From JADKIH01 sp031385005 (lineage in GTDB: Bacteria; Bacteroidota; Bacteroidia; AKYH767-A; 2013-40CM-41-45): a DNA stretch of 64,000 nucleotides. Location of the stretch: contig JANNBB010000027.1 in assembly GCA_031385005.1 (NCBI GenBank), forward strand, positions 62,001-126,000, given 5' to 3'. Shown piece by piece: positions 53,662 to 62,507 of the stretch; the stretch's first letter is position 1, and each line of letters opens with the position of its first letter. Position numbers and translations under genes: made by a program. The notes below the pieces were generated by a model. It worked only from the letters and a program-made list of their open reading frames with translations. It had not been told where the DNA came from and searched no databases.

Positions 53662-54459
53662 ATGATCCACTTAAAACTAAGATTCCTGAAAAAATGGACT
53701 CCAAGCGAAGAACTGCTGGAAGTTGTAAATAATGTTCCTGAGCATGCGAACGGATCCATTAAAACATTGCCTGACTCCTTCAAAGGCGGCATGGTTATAG
53801 TTCGCACTGATCAAGATGAAATGGCTACTGGATTTTCATACGAAGATGAAAACAAAAATCTGCATATTTTACTCGAAGCACATCCCTGCGTTTCCTACTT
53901 CCATTTAGCTTTGCAATACCAAGTGCATACTTCTGTCTTCAAAGAGAAGATGCTAAAAACAACTTTTATAGACTCGGAAGATAATTTAAAGAATATAAAT
54001 ATTTACGATAATGTAAATGCTGTGCAGTCTTTCTATGCCTGTGCATCTGTATGTGCCATTTTTCTTTTTAACTCATTAGAGTCATTTGTGAACTTGTCTA
54101 TCGAAAAATGCAAAGGAACATTAAACAAGGACGGGGTTGAATTACAAAAACAACAAATTCTTTTGAAGTCTTCTTTTGAAGAGAAGGCAAAAAATTATCT
54201 TAATCAAATTTTCGGAAAGAATTTTGCCAGTCAGTACGGGCATAAATTCGAAGTGATATTAAAACTTAAAGAACTCCGTGATAGAGCTACCCATGTTAAG
54301 ACTGACAGTTTTGAAACAGCCGAAACATATCAAAAGCTGATTACCAACGCTCTCAATTTTGATTTTAAAAAAGCTATTGAATACAGCGAAGAATTTATTA
54401 ATTTTTATGAATCAGGACTCATCGAAGTATGCAATTGCAAAGGAACCGTTCACAATTAA
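53662..54459 (+). CDS. HEPN-like protein of unknown function
   Basis: The 265-residue protein is not a family I recognise with certainty. Residues about 115-260 are helical and contain FLFNSLESFVNLSIEK and KLKELRDRATHVK, where R206-x4-H211 matches the HEPN RNase motif (R-x4-6-H). The N-terminal part is beta-rich. The DUF4238 gene starts nine bases after its stop, so they form an operon that may be a toxin-antitoxin or defence pair. Confidence 0.6.
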   Translation: MIHLKLRFLKKWTPSEELLEVVNNVPEHANGSIKTLPDSFKGGMVIVRTDQDEMATGFSYEDENKNLHILLEAHPCVSYFHLALQYQVHTSVFKEKMLKTTFIDSEDNLKNINIYDNVNAVQSFYACASVCAIFLFNSLESFVNLSIEKCKGTLNKDGVELQKQQILLKSSFEEKAKNYLNQIFGKNFASQYGHKFEVILKLKELRDRATHVKTDSFETAETYQKLITNALNFDFKKAIEYSEEFINFYESGLIEVCNCKGTVHN

Positions 54460-54468
54460 CTTTTATCG

Positions 54469-55383
54469 ATGGCGAATAACGAAACAAAACTACAGCACTA
54501 CGTGCCGAGAACATACCTTAAAAATTTCGCCGATGAAAAAAAGAAGGGCGAATTTTATTTTCATGCCCTTCCTATTGCTGATTCTTCGGAAGAAAAAATA
54601 TTTGAGACAAACATTATGCGCGCGTGCGCACAAAACTATATTTATACCCTTCCCGGAAATACAAAAGAAGAACGGCTGTTGTTAGAAAATTTTTATAATG
54701 AAAATTATGAATCTAATTATACCGCCATGTATAATCTTCTGGTTGATCCGGGAAAAACCAAATTGAGCAGCGATGAAAGGAATTTAATTATTTCTACTAT
54801 GGTGACAATGCTCTTCAGGACGACAAAACTTCTAAATCAACATAATGAATTTGTGTTTCGGAATTTGGATTATATTTTTGAATTGTGCCGACAAACCAAA
54901 TCTGATCATTTTGAATTTGATGGCGTAAAGGTTTCAATTGCAGGAAAAACACTTGATCAGCTCAAGAATGAATACAAGACCGATGCAAAAGCCGCTCAAG
55001 TTCTCTTGCAAATTCAGGTAGCAATGAGGCTTGCAGATTTAAGGTGTCAGAAAGATGGTATAATGGTATTAAAATTGGCTGAAGGAGATCATGAATTTCT
55101 CACTTCAGATAATCCAGTATATTACACAATACCCGGAGGAGGACATACAGCACCATTCAATCCTGATAATATTCTGTCACTGCCTCTTGATAAGAAACAT
55201 CAATTATTTCTTATGCCCGAGGCTCAAGATAAATTTTCTATTGTACGAATAAGTTCTACTGGAACAATGTGTCACGCAAAAAAATTAACAGCCAATTATA
55301 CTCAGTCAAAACTCGCCGAACGATTTATTTTCGGAAGCGTCTCCGGCTTGAAGGATTATCTTACTTATAAACATTTATATTAA
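54469..55383 (+). CDS. DUF4238 family protein
   Basis: The 304-residue protein shows the DUF4238 signature QHYVPRTYLKNFA at the N terminus and FLTSDNPVYY near residue 205, followed by LSLPLDKKHQLFLMP. The biochemical role of the family is unknown, although its members are frequent in mobile and defence regions. It is the second gene of a pair with the HEPN-like gene, nine bases apart. Confidence 0.8.
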   Translation: MANNETKLQHYVPRTYLKNFADEKKKGEFYFHALPIADSSEEKIFETNIMRACAQNYIYTLPGNTKEERLLLENFYNENYESNYTAMYNLLVDPGKTKLSSDERNLIISTMVTMLFRTTKLLNQHNEFVFRNLDYIFELCRQTKSDHFEFDGVKVSIAGKTLDQLKNEYKTDAKAAQVLLQIQVAMRLADLRCQKDGIMVLKLAEGDHEFLTSDNPVYYTIPGGGHTAPFNPDNILSLPLDKKHQLFLMPEAQDKFSIVRISSTGTMCHAKKLTANYTQSKLAERFIFGSVSGLKDYLTYKHLY

Positions 55384-55516
55384 AATCTCGCCCCTTTTGG
55401 CGCTCGTAGATTCAATTCTTCCAGATGATAAGCCAAGACCTAAGAGACGACCGTCAACACAGAGTCGTGAAAGATTTGTAATTAAAAATTGGAAGCTTCT
55501 ATTTTAATATAATTTT

Positions 55517-56704
55517 TTACAAAAGTGCTTCCAAATAGTCAGCCCATTGCTGCATCATCATTTGTCTCTTTTTGATGAACTGCGATCTATCGTAAGCAGC
55601 ACCTAAAGCACCAATCGGCTTGTGTGCAAGCTGCGCTTCAATAATATCAGGATCGTATTCTAATTCCTCTCTGATTGCTGTTCGAGCAAGTGCGCGAAAA
55701 CCATGCGCTGTCATGCGATCCCTAAAACCTAGCTTTTGAAGTGCTACCCTTACAGTCCCATCGCTCATTGGTTCATTCGGATTGATCTGACTCGGGAAAA
55801 CATATTTTGTTTTGATGCGCCCTGTTTCTTCTTTCTGCTGTATTAAAATTTCTATCGCCTGATCGGATAAAGGAACAATATGTTCTCTCCGAGATTTCAT
55901 TCGTTCAGCAGGGATCACCCATACCTTTTTGTCGAAGTCAATTTCATCCCACATTGCTTGGCGTAATTCCCCAGGCCGCACAAAAGTCAGCATCGATAGT
56001 TTTATGGCTCGTCTTGTTCGGGGATATAATCTGGCATCATTATTATCAAGAGCTTTCAGTAGCTCAGGTATTTCCTTCGGGCTGATTGCAGCAAAGTGTT
56101 TTGTCCGACGCGATTTTATTGCGCCTTGCAAATCTGCAGCAGGATTGTTTTTGCATTTACCTGTTTGAATTGCATAGCGGAAAATCTGCACGCACAATGA
56201 GCGGCAACGCGATGCCAAGTCTAAAGCCTCACGCTTTTCCATTCTTTTAAGTGCAATAAGAAGATCAGGTGCTTCGATGGTGTCAACTTTGTCTTTTCCG
56301 ATAAAAGGAAAGATGTCTTTATTCAGTCTTTGCAAAACTGTTAAATGATAACTCTCGCTCCAAGTTTCTTTTTTCAATTCAACCCATTCAAGTGCAACAG
56401 CCTTGAATGTATTCGTAGCATCCCTAATTACATTTTTCTTCTGATCTCTTTTTGTTTCTGATGGATCAATCGACTTTGACAGTAACTTCTTTGCGCTTTC
56501 GCGTTCCTCTCTCGCTTCTGCCAAGGTAACAAACGGATATGTTCCAAGTGCCAGCAATTTTTCTTTTGAATTGATTCTATATTTCAGTCGCCAGTATCTC
56601 GCTCCATTCGGCATGACATGAAGATATAATCCACCCGAATCGGCCAATTTGTATGGCTTCTCTTTGGGTTTTGCATTCTTACATATGGTATCTGTTAAGG
56701 CCAA
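55517..56704 (-). CDS. int: P4-type tyrosine integrase (DUF4102 + catalytic domain)
   Basis: The 395-residue protein starts at TTG 56704 (reads MALTDTICKNAKPKEKPYKL), the normal start of P4-type integrases. A longer reading from 56719 runs into a GGGGGTA repeat (WGY) and is rejected. The DUF4102 arm-binding domain occupies 1-85. Catalytic residues lie near R243 (VRPGELRQ), H334/R337 (HGFRALART), H361 (LAHKP) and Y371. It integrates its island into a site that could not be identified here. Five copies of TACCCCC (GGGGGTA) lie at 56709-56967. Confidence 0.93.
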   Translation of the reverse strand: MALTDTICKNAKPKEKPYKLADSGGLYLHVMPNGARYWRLKYRINSKEKLLALGTYPFVTLAEAREERESAKKLLSKSIDPSETKRDQKKNVIRDATNTFKAVALEWVELKKETWSESYHLTVLQRLNKDIFPFIGKDKVDTIEAPDLLIALKRMEKREALDLASRCRSLCVQIFRYAIQTGKCKNNPAADLQGAIKSRRTKHFAAISPKEIPELLKALDNNDARLYPRTRRAIKLSMLTFVRPGELRQAMWDEIDFDKKVWVIPAERMKSRREHIVPLSDQAIEILIQQKEETGRIKTKYVFPSQINPNEPMSDGTVRVALQKLGFRDRMTAHGFRALARTAIREELEYDPDIIEAQLAHKPIGALGAAYDRSQFIKKRQMMMQQWADYLEALL

Positions 56705-57147
56705 TTGATACCCCCACATATTTGGTGATACCCCCGATTATACCCCCAAAAATTTATTTAGCAAGGTTAAGATTGGCTCTTTAATATTAAATAAGCTGAT
56801 CGACTTTCTTTGGTTTTCAAGATAGTTACCGATGCTTTTTAAACCATAGTAGATTAATATTATGAAAAGATGGCGGAGACGAGAAGAGTCGAAAACATTT
56901 CCTATCCTGTTGATTTCTAAAATAACTCTCAACATCATTATTCTGAAGTACCCCCAAATGTACCCCCAATTCAAATTAATGTAGGTAAAAGTTTGAAGTA
57001 TTCAGTTCACGTCAGCATGTTGATAATAAGACTTTGATTGGTTGCTTGCAATGAAATAATATAAATCATTTCTACTAATTTGAAAAAACAAATTGCGATG
57101 AGCTTTACAAATATCCAAGAACTATACTTCTGCGAAACTAAAATGAG
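56705..57147. repeat. Intergenic region with five GGGGGTA repeats, probable integrase arm sites
   Basis: TACCCCC (GGGGGTA on the minus strand) occurs at 56709-56715, 56729-56735, 56741-56747, 56949-56955 and 56961-56967. The first three lie just before the integrase start and the last two about 200 bases away. Similar repeats near P4-type integrases are remembered as arm-type binding sites. Reading frames across them (encoding WGY) are spurious. The rest of this 440-base region is AT-rich with no gene or tRNA. Confidence 0.6.
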
Positions 57148-59373
57148 TTAACTTTGTTTCGCACTATCCTCTTCGATAGTTGGAGGTGAAATGCTTTTTC
57201 TGATCTCATCGTCTTGAAAAGTGGTAATACCACTTTCAACATTGTGATAAAAATATTTTCTAGTAAGATCAGCTTTCACCAAATCAGATAACTCTTCCGC
57301 ATCTGGATATTTTTCACCCGTCGGAACTGTCGCCGTCGCGATTACAAAATCATAATCATCCAACGGTTCTTTATCTTCTGGCCTCAAAGCAGTCATCCAT
57401 GGAAAATTCAATAATCCATTTTTTTGTATTGATGGTTCCTCGTGGCCGTGCCTGAAATCTTCTATTCGAAACTTTTCGTAATCATCATCTATCATTAATT
57501 GAGTGTGCCACCATTCGATGATTTTTTTCCTGTCATCAGATTTTATTTTATTCTCATTGAATAAAATTCCAATTACACACCATGGCTTGCCATCCTTATC
57601 GCAAGAAATAAAAGCTTTCTTCATCCCTTCTGCCTTGGCCAGCCAAATGGCCTCAGTATTTATATGAGACAGACTTGTAACCGGATTATTTTTGAAAGGC
57701 CCGAGATACGCATTGCCTAGCTTTTCTCCGCCTACTTCATTGGAGAAAACCATCGTGTAAATATTTTTTGATGAAAGCCTGCCATATCTAATCGGTGCTT
57801 TCACATGAATGGCATTATCCTGAACTAATCTCGTGTTTCGCCAGTTCAGTCTTTTTTCTTCTTCATCCCAAAACAGTGAGCCAATTATCAAAACTCCACC
57901 TTTTAGGTTGAAAATGTTTTTCATCGTACTCTTCAATTGCTCCAATTCTTCACTCCAGTCCGCAAGATGAGAGAACAATTTCCATTTCACGTTATTCATA
58001 GATTTCGAAAGCTCCTCGCTAGTAAGTCCAACCTCCATGAGAAAGGAACACACCAACAATATCTTCAACCTTTCAGAGAGGTAAAACAAGTCTGAACCCT
58101 TAAGAGCATGCTTCTTGCCATCGTTTGAATAATGTGTGTAATAATTCCTTGAACGTTTTACATCCAAGACAAATTTTTTCCTGTCGCCGAGTATCTTGTC
58201 AAGGATTGAATTAGCATACTTTTCAGTAAGCTCAGTAAGACGATCGTGCAATCGAAGGCTATTCCCCCAACTAAATTGATCACCCAGCCATTCGTGATAT
58301 TTAGATGGAGTCAACTCAAGAATATCAGCTTTCATTGCTTGATATTCTTCCTTTGGCATTCTCGGATGATTGTGAACGCGAGCGTGGAAAGTTTCTGCCG
58401 ATTGAGCTAAATTCAAAAAAGTATTTACGGAGAAACGATTACCGTTATAGAACTGTTCAAACACCAAATCAAATGCTGGTTCCAAGAGTTCATATTTTTC
58501 AAACCAGCTCCTAATAATAACTGGAAACCTGTCTTTGATTTGTGCATAGCTAAATATCATTTCAGGTGTACTCTTAGCCCTTTCATTCAGTTTTGCATTG
58601 GGCATAGAGAAGTACAGTTTAACTTCCTTCTTAACCGGTTTTCCATCGCCATAATCTTTTGTGTGTCTTTCGCCACGGAGCGTGACTGATATCGGGTAGG
58701 TGCTACCATAAAGAGCCAGGACTAAAAAATTCTGAAATGTAAATATATGTTCCAGCAAATCATTAAAATCCATCTCCACCTTCGAGTGAACTTCGAATTC
58801 AACACGCTGCTCAATCGTTGCTTGCTTTTGGAAAAAATGTAGTCCCGGCCGTGTCGAAATAAAATTGAATTTTCCTTCGAGATCATTACTTAATGGGAAG
58901 ATGATCTGATCGGGCAGCTTGTAATGAATCATAGATTCATAATTTTTTGCATTCTCAACTTCCTCATCAATCTTTCTGATGAATCCACTCACTCTGAGCC
59001 ATTCATCAAGGTTGAATATTTCACTCGATATGCTATCAAATTTGAGATCCTCAACACCGCCTGCGTATACGCCAATCATACAGTACAGCGGAGAATAAAT
59101 GACAGACGGTTTGCCTGATTCTTCTCCCTGTACAAGCGTTGCTCCGCCTGAATGAGTCATCATGCACTTGTAGAGTGTTACCTTCTTGCTATCATTTGTT
59201 AATCCTAAAATTATTGACTGATCCTTATGTTCAGGTAATATTCTGTCCATGCTAAAACTGTCATACAACTCGAGTTCAGCGCCTTCATGGGGATCGTAAG
59301 TCAATGTCCCATATACTTTTTGTTCTGTGTTATTTGGTAGGAACCAGTATCCCTTAATAGTAAATTTCTCCAT
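57148..59373 (-). CDS. ApeA-like HEPN protein with an extra C-terminal domain
   Basis: The protein has about 741 residues from ATG at 59373 (GTG at 59376 is also possible). The N-terminal part (GYWFLPNNTEQKVYGTLTYD, then GAELELYDSF) fits the ApeA N-terminal domain. Residues about 300-490 form an ApeA-type HEPN domain with RNYYTH (R410-x4-H415 in full-frame numbering), a predicted RNase site. ApeA is a known anti-phage protein of roughly 500-600 residues. Here residues 492-742 add a domain starting GGVLIIGSLFWDEEEKRLNW, then PIRYGRLSS, then GNAYLGPF, whose opening recalls gamma-glutamylcyclotransferase-like folds. That extension is unfamiliar for the family. Confidence 0.75.
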   Translation of the reverse strand: MEKFTIKGYWFLPNNTEQKVYGTLTYDPHEGAELELYDSFSMDRILPEHKDQSIILGLTNDSKKVTLYKCMMTHSGGATLVQGEESGKPSVIYSPLYCMIGVYAGGVEDLKFDSISSEIFNLDEWLRVSGFIRKIDEEVENAKNYESMIHYKLPDQIIFPLSNDLEGKFNFISTRPGLHFFQKQATIEQRVEFEVHSKVEMDFNDLLEHIFTFQNFLVLALYGSTYPISVTLRGERHTKDYGDGKPVKKEVKLYFSMPNAKLNERAKSTPEMIFSYAQIKDRFPVIIRSWFEKYELLEPAFDLVFEQFYNGNRFSVNTFLNLAQSAETFHARVHNHPRMPKEEYQAMKADILELTPSKYHEWLGDQFSWGNSLRLHDRLTELTEKYANSILDKILGDRKKFVLDVKRSRNYYTHYSNDGKKHALKGSDLFYLSERLKILLVCSFLMEVGLTSEELSKSMNNVKWKLFSHLADWSEELEQLKSTMKNIFNLKGGVLIIGSLFWDEEEKRLNWRNTRLVQDNAIHVKAPIRYGRLSSKNIYTMVFSNEVGGEKLGNAYLGPFKNNPVTSLSHINTEAIWLAKAEGMKKAFISCDKDGKPWCVIGILFNENKIKSDDRKKIIEWWHTQLMIDDDYEKFRIEDFRHGHEEPSIQKNGLLNFPWMTALRPEDKEPLDDYDFVIATATVPTGEKYPDAEELSDLVKADLTRKYFYHNVESGITTFQDDEIRKSISPPTIEEDSAKQS

Positions 59374-59502
59374 CACCTTGAATTTTAGGGGCGATAAAGA
59401 TACTGCATTTGGCTGTTAAATTTTGCGAGAAAATCCTGGGGTGAACTCAACGGTCTTTCATTCCCCCCACTTCTAAAGCCCTGTCATTCAATGTAAGGTC
59501 GG

Positions 59503-60474
59503 CTAAATATGTTCAGCCGCCTTGATCAGCTCCATTCTGGTAATTTCGTTAATGTTCTGCTGCGCCCATTCGAAACCTGCGTAGAAATCCAAAAGGTAAA
59601 GTAGGTCACGCACTGACCGCATTACCCATTCAAGCGTGTCATGCTTGATATGAGTTGTTGCCCCATGGACAATTTTATTTCTGATTTCAACCCCTTCTTC
59701 CAAGGCTTTCAGAATGTCTTTTGGAACGAAAACTAACTTGCCTTTGATCTTCCTTTTGACAGGTAACTCCGGAAGATATTTCTTGAGCATTTTAACAAGT
59801 GGTGGAGAAGGAACATTTTCAAGAAGCCAGCTCGTCTCCGGTGATGTCCTTTGCACAAATTGTTTGAACGCCGTTTCTGCAGCAGCGATGGCAATCACCA
59901 AAGCACTCCGGGGGTTTTGGCTCTTTTGGGAATAGGCTTCAGAAAATAGTTCATGACCGAAAGGCTCATCGATTTCATTGATAACAAGATCGTGGATGAG
60001 TTTTTTCTCCTCATCGCTCACGATCTTTTTTACAGGGAACAAAAGTGACACTTCCACTTTGATTTGCGGGGGCACTGAATGCCATGCGATACTGTCTGGT
60101 GACCACTTCATGAATGCAGCGTTGCGTAGGAAATTATGAGCATCAGCAAGTCCCCGCACCCATCTGACAATCCGTATCGTTTGCTTCAATGTTGATGACA
60201 TCTTGTGTGACACGTCTGTAATCAGTTCAACCAATTCTTCCGGGATTGTATGTTTCATGCCTTTAAAGCGTGATAAGACTTCTTCGCCATGCGGGCGTTG
60301 TAGAATGACTGTGGCTTTTAGGTCTCCAACTTTATTGCTCGGTTTCAATTCTTCCTTTGGGATTTTCGTCAGATCAATGCTCAGCTCAGTATCATCCTTT
60401 ACAAAATTGAATTTGATGTTGTCGCTCTCCCCCAGGTCAAGAGGCATGATCGTATATTCATTTTTGAAATACAT
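59503..60474 (-). CDS. Second HEPN-like protein
   Basis: The 323-residue protein has a beta-rich first part and a helical second half (about 180-300). The helical part contains NPRSALVIAIAAAETAFKQF and EIRNKIVHGATT, where R265-N-x-x-x-H270 is the HEPN motif. Such domains in defence systems cut RNA. It lies 127 bases upstream of the ApeA-like gene on the same strand and may be co-expressed. The specific family is not recognised. Confidence 0.65.
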   Translation of the reverse strand: MYFKNEYTIMPLDLGESDNIKFNFVKDDTELSIDLTKIPKEELKPSNKVGDLKATVILQRPHGEEVLSRFKGMKHTIPEELVELITDVSHKMSSTLKQTIRIVRWVRGLADAHNFLRNAAFMKWSPDSIAWHSVPPQIKVEVSLLFPVKKIVSDEEKKLIHDLVINEIDEPFGHELFSEAYSQKSQNPRSALVIAIAAAETAFKQFVQRTSPETSWLLENVPSPPLVKMLKKYLPELPVKRKIKGKLVFVPKDILKALEEGVEIRNKIVHGATTHIKHDTLEWVMRSVRDLLYLLDFYAGFEWAQQNINEITRMELIKAAEHI

Positions 60475-60701
60475 TTTCTTCGGAATATTTTATTGTGATG
60501 AAAGCAAATGTACTGAATGATTTAACTAAGCATGTCATGCAGATGAATTCACAGTATACAATTCAAAAACAACCTATGGTTTTTGACGATGGTAAAGAAT
60601 TCCAGTTTGAATAAGGCGCAAGGTATTTAAGAGCGCCTGATATCTCTTCTCGCCTTGATTTTAATCCTGCGCGACTATTATTGACACATCTTTAAATGCA
60701 A

Positions 60702-61565
60702 TTAAGCTTTGATCCGTGCTACGAAAAAAGGCCTATTGTACAACCCAGATTGAATGATTTTCCCTGTAAAACCTAATGCAATAAATTCGGTTTTCAGTCT
60801 TTCAAATTCAGATTTTGGGAGCCAAGGATCAATCTCAACTTCATCAAACAAATTATTCGGATCAATATTCACAAAGAAATAATCTGAATCATCCCAAGGA
60901 TTTTTAACTGTGTTGATGTTTATTTCATTTGTTGATGGTCTGCTAAAAAGTATTCTAACTTCTTCTTCATATGCGAATGATAATCTTTTAATTAGAAGTG
61001 TTTGGATAATTTCGACACCACTTTGAAATCCCATTAATTCAATCGTATTCTTAAAATAATTTTCAATTTCGACATCAGGTACATACTCAACCTTGCCAAT
61101 GAAATATGAAAGCATATGAAATTTATTTGTGAGATCATAGAATTCTTCCATCAACTTACTTACAGTCGATTTTACTTTTACGGCAGCAGGTTCTTTGCCC
61201 TTGTAATTTCGCCAGAGTCCATCACATTCCTTTTTCAATGTCCAACACTGTCCGTAATAATTGTCTCGAATATTTTCAAATCCAACTTGGGAACCATCCT
61301 TTAATACGCCAACCGAATTTAGAAGAAAATTCTCGAAAGGGTCTTCCCATTTAAATGGACGAACTAAACATAGCTTTTTACTTTGCAAAGTTTTCTTGAA
61401 CTTATCAATGCTAAATATTCGATAAATTGATTCAGTAATCGCTAAATTAATCGTATTAATATCAATAAACTCGTTTTTATAAGGAAGCACATTTTGACCA
61501 GCATTCGTTAGTTGATCAAGTTGAATGACTTTTGTATGTCGGGTTTGTGGGTCAAAGATTTTCAT
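60702..61565 (-). CDS. DUF2971 family protein
   Basis: The 287-residue protein has the DUF2971 pattern. An early IYRIFSIDKFKKTLQSKKLCL is followed by PFKWEDPFENFLL, then GQCWTLKKECDGLWRNY, then VEYVP, then KRLSFAYEEEVRILFSRP. Its biochemical role is unknown. Members are common in accessory and defence regions. It is on the same strand as the two HEPN genes. Confidence 0.75.
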   Translation of the reverse strand: MKIFDPQTRHTKVIQLDQLTNAGQNVLPYKNEFIDINTINLAITESIYRIFSIDKFKKTLQSKKLCLVRPFKWEDPFENFLLNSVGVLKDGSQVGFENIRDNYYGQCWTLKKECDGLWRNYKGKEPAAVKVKSTVSKLMEEFYDLTNKFHMLSYFIGKVEYVPDVEIENYFKNTIELMGFQSGVEIIQTLLIKRLSFAYEEEVRILFSRPSTNEININTVKNPWDDSDYFFVNIDPNNLFDEVEIDPWLPKSEFERLKTEFIALGFTGKIIQSGLYNRPFFVARIKA

Positions 61566-61647
61566 TTCAGTTGGCTAAGATTTATTCAATTTAAATTATC
61601 ATGATGACTCGTTGCTCAAGCAAAAGTAATGAAAATGAAGCCTTAGT

Positions 61648-61827
61648 TTACATTCTCGGAGCTGAACGACGGCGATGAATCACAGCCTGAATATTCCTTA
61701 AAGTGGTTAACAATTTTTGATATTCGTTTTGCTGATGTGCAAGTTCTTCAGCGACCGCGTTGAATTTTGAACGCAGTTCCAGATCAGACAGATATTCAAG
61801 TTCAGATTGCGAGAGGCCTTCAGTCAT
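61648..61827 (-). CDS. Small hypothetical protein, possible coiled coil
   Basis: A 59-codon frame starts at ATG 61827 (MTEGLSQSELEYLSDLEL) and ends in HRRRSAPRM. It is preceded by the purine-rich AGAGAAAG. The heptad-like pattern (FNAVAEELAHQQNEYQKLL) suggests a coiled coil with a basic tail. It may be a small regulator of the island. Evidence is limited to the ribosome-binding site and composition. Confidence 0.45.
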   Translation of the reverse strand: MTEGLSQSELEYLSDLELRSKFNAVAEELAHQQNEYQKLLTTLRNIQAVIHRRRSAPRM

Positions 61828-62234
61828 TAATTTCTTTCTCTGTTATGAGCCGTGACGATCACAGCCTTCAGGGACACGGAAGGTTGAGAGATGGATGTGA
61901 TCTTTACGGTGTAAGAAAGATTTTAATGAAGGAATCTTTTGATATGAAAATCAGAACTATCTATTTTTGGGATACTTCTTTTGATCGGTTCAGAGACACA
62001 ACGCAGGGCTGATTCGCCTGTTTTAGAATGCACTTGCATAAAATCGGATGCAAAACACGGTTTCATCGGATGTTTATACTTATTTGCCGTTCTTATTTAT
62101 AACCTAAAAATGAGATTCTTTCCGTTGTTAGGTAAAGTTTAAGGTATAGTTAGTCTATGGGAACACTTAAAGTTCAAGTTAAGGGAAACCTTACAACTGA
62201 CTTTAGTGGTTATTTTTTTAGTGGGGAGATGAAC
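61828..62234. other. Intergenic control region between the small ORF and the HTH gene
   Basis: About 400 bases without a convincing gene lie between divergent genes. Reading frames here lack ribosome-binding sites. It probably holds promoters for both sides. No clear repeat or terminator was found. Confidence 0.4.
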
Positions 62235-62432
62235 ATGACTGACTACGACCTTGAAGACCGCTTACTCGACCGCAAGGCAGCAGCAAAGTTTTTGAGCGTG
62301 TCGCCGGAAACACTTGCCGTGTGGGATTGCACCAAGCGTTACGACCTGAAGCCGATCAGGCTTGGCAGTCGTGCCGTGAGGTATCGGCTTTCTACACTTG
62401 AAAAATTTGTGGAAGCACACATGACGCCGTAA
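62235..62432 (+). CDS. AlpA/Xis-like helix-turn-helix protein
   Basis: The 65-residue protein starts at ATG 62235 (MTDYDLEDRLLDRKAAAKFL). GGGGAG lies six bases upstream, while ATG at 62229 has no room for it. The HTH_17-like part reads LDRKAAAKFLSVSPETLAVW, then KPIRLGSRAVRYRLSTLEKFV. It likely controls the integrase or excision of the island. Confidence 0.8.
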   Translation: MTDYDLEDRLLDRKAAAKFLSVSPETLAVWDCTKRYDLKPIRLGSRAVRYRLSTLEKFVEAHMTP

Positions 62433-62507
62433 GGCGCGTCCTTAATAACGACTTACAATTTTGAATTTTATAATCCGGCAATTTTCATTGGATGGAAAGG
62501 AAGACCT

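Noticed and set aside
56738..56974. 78-codon minus-strand frame upstream of the P4-type integrase
   Set aside because: It reads through GGGGGTA repeats (giving NWGYIWGY) and has no other support.
55384..57147. Search for att repeats of the P4-type integrase
   Set aside because: No tRNA end or convincing repeat pair was found within the window; the other end may lie outside it.
61767..62012. 81-codon plus-strand frame
   Set aside because: Overlaps a better-supported minus-strand small ORF and has a poor leader and no family signature.
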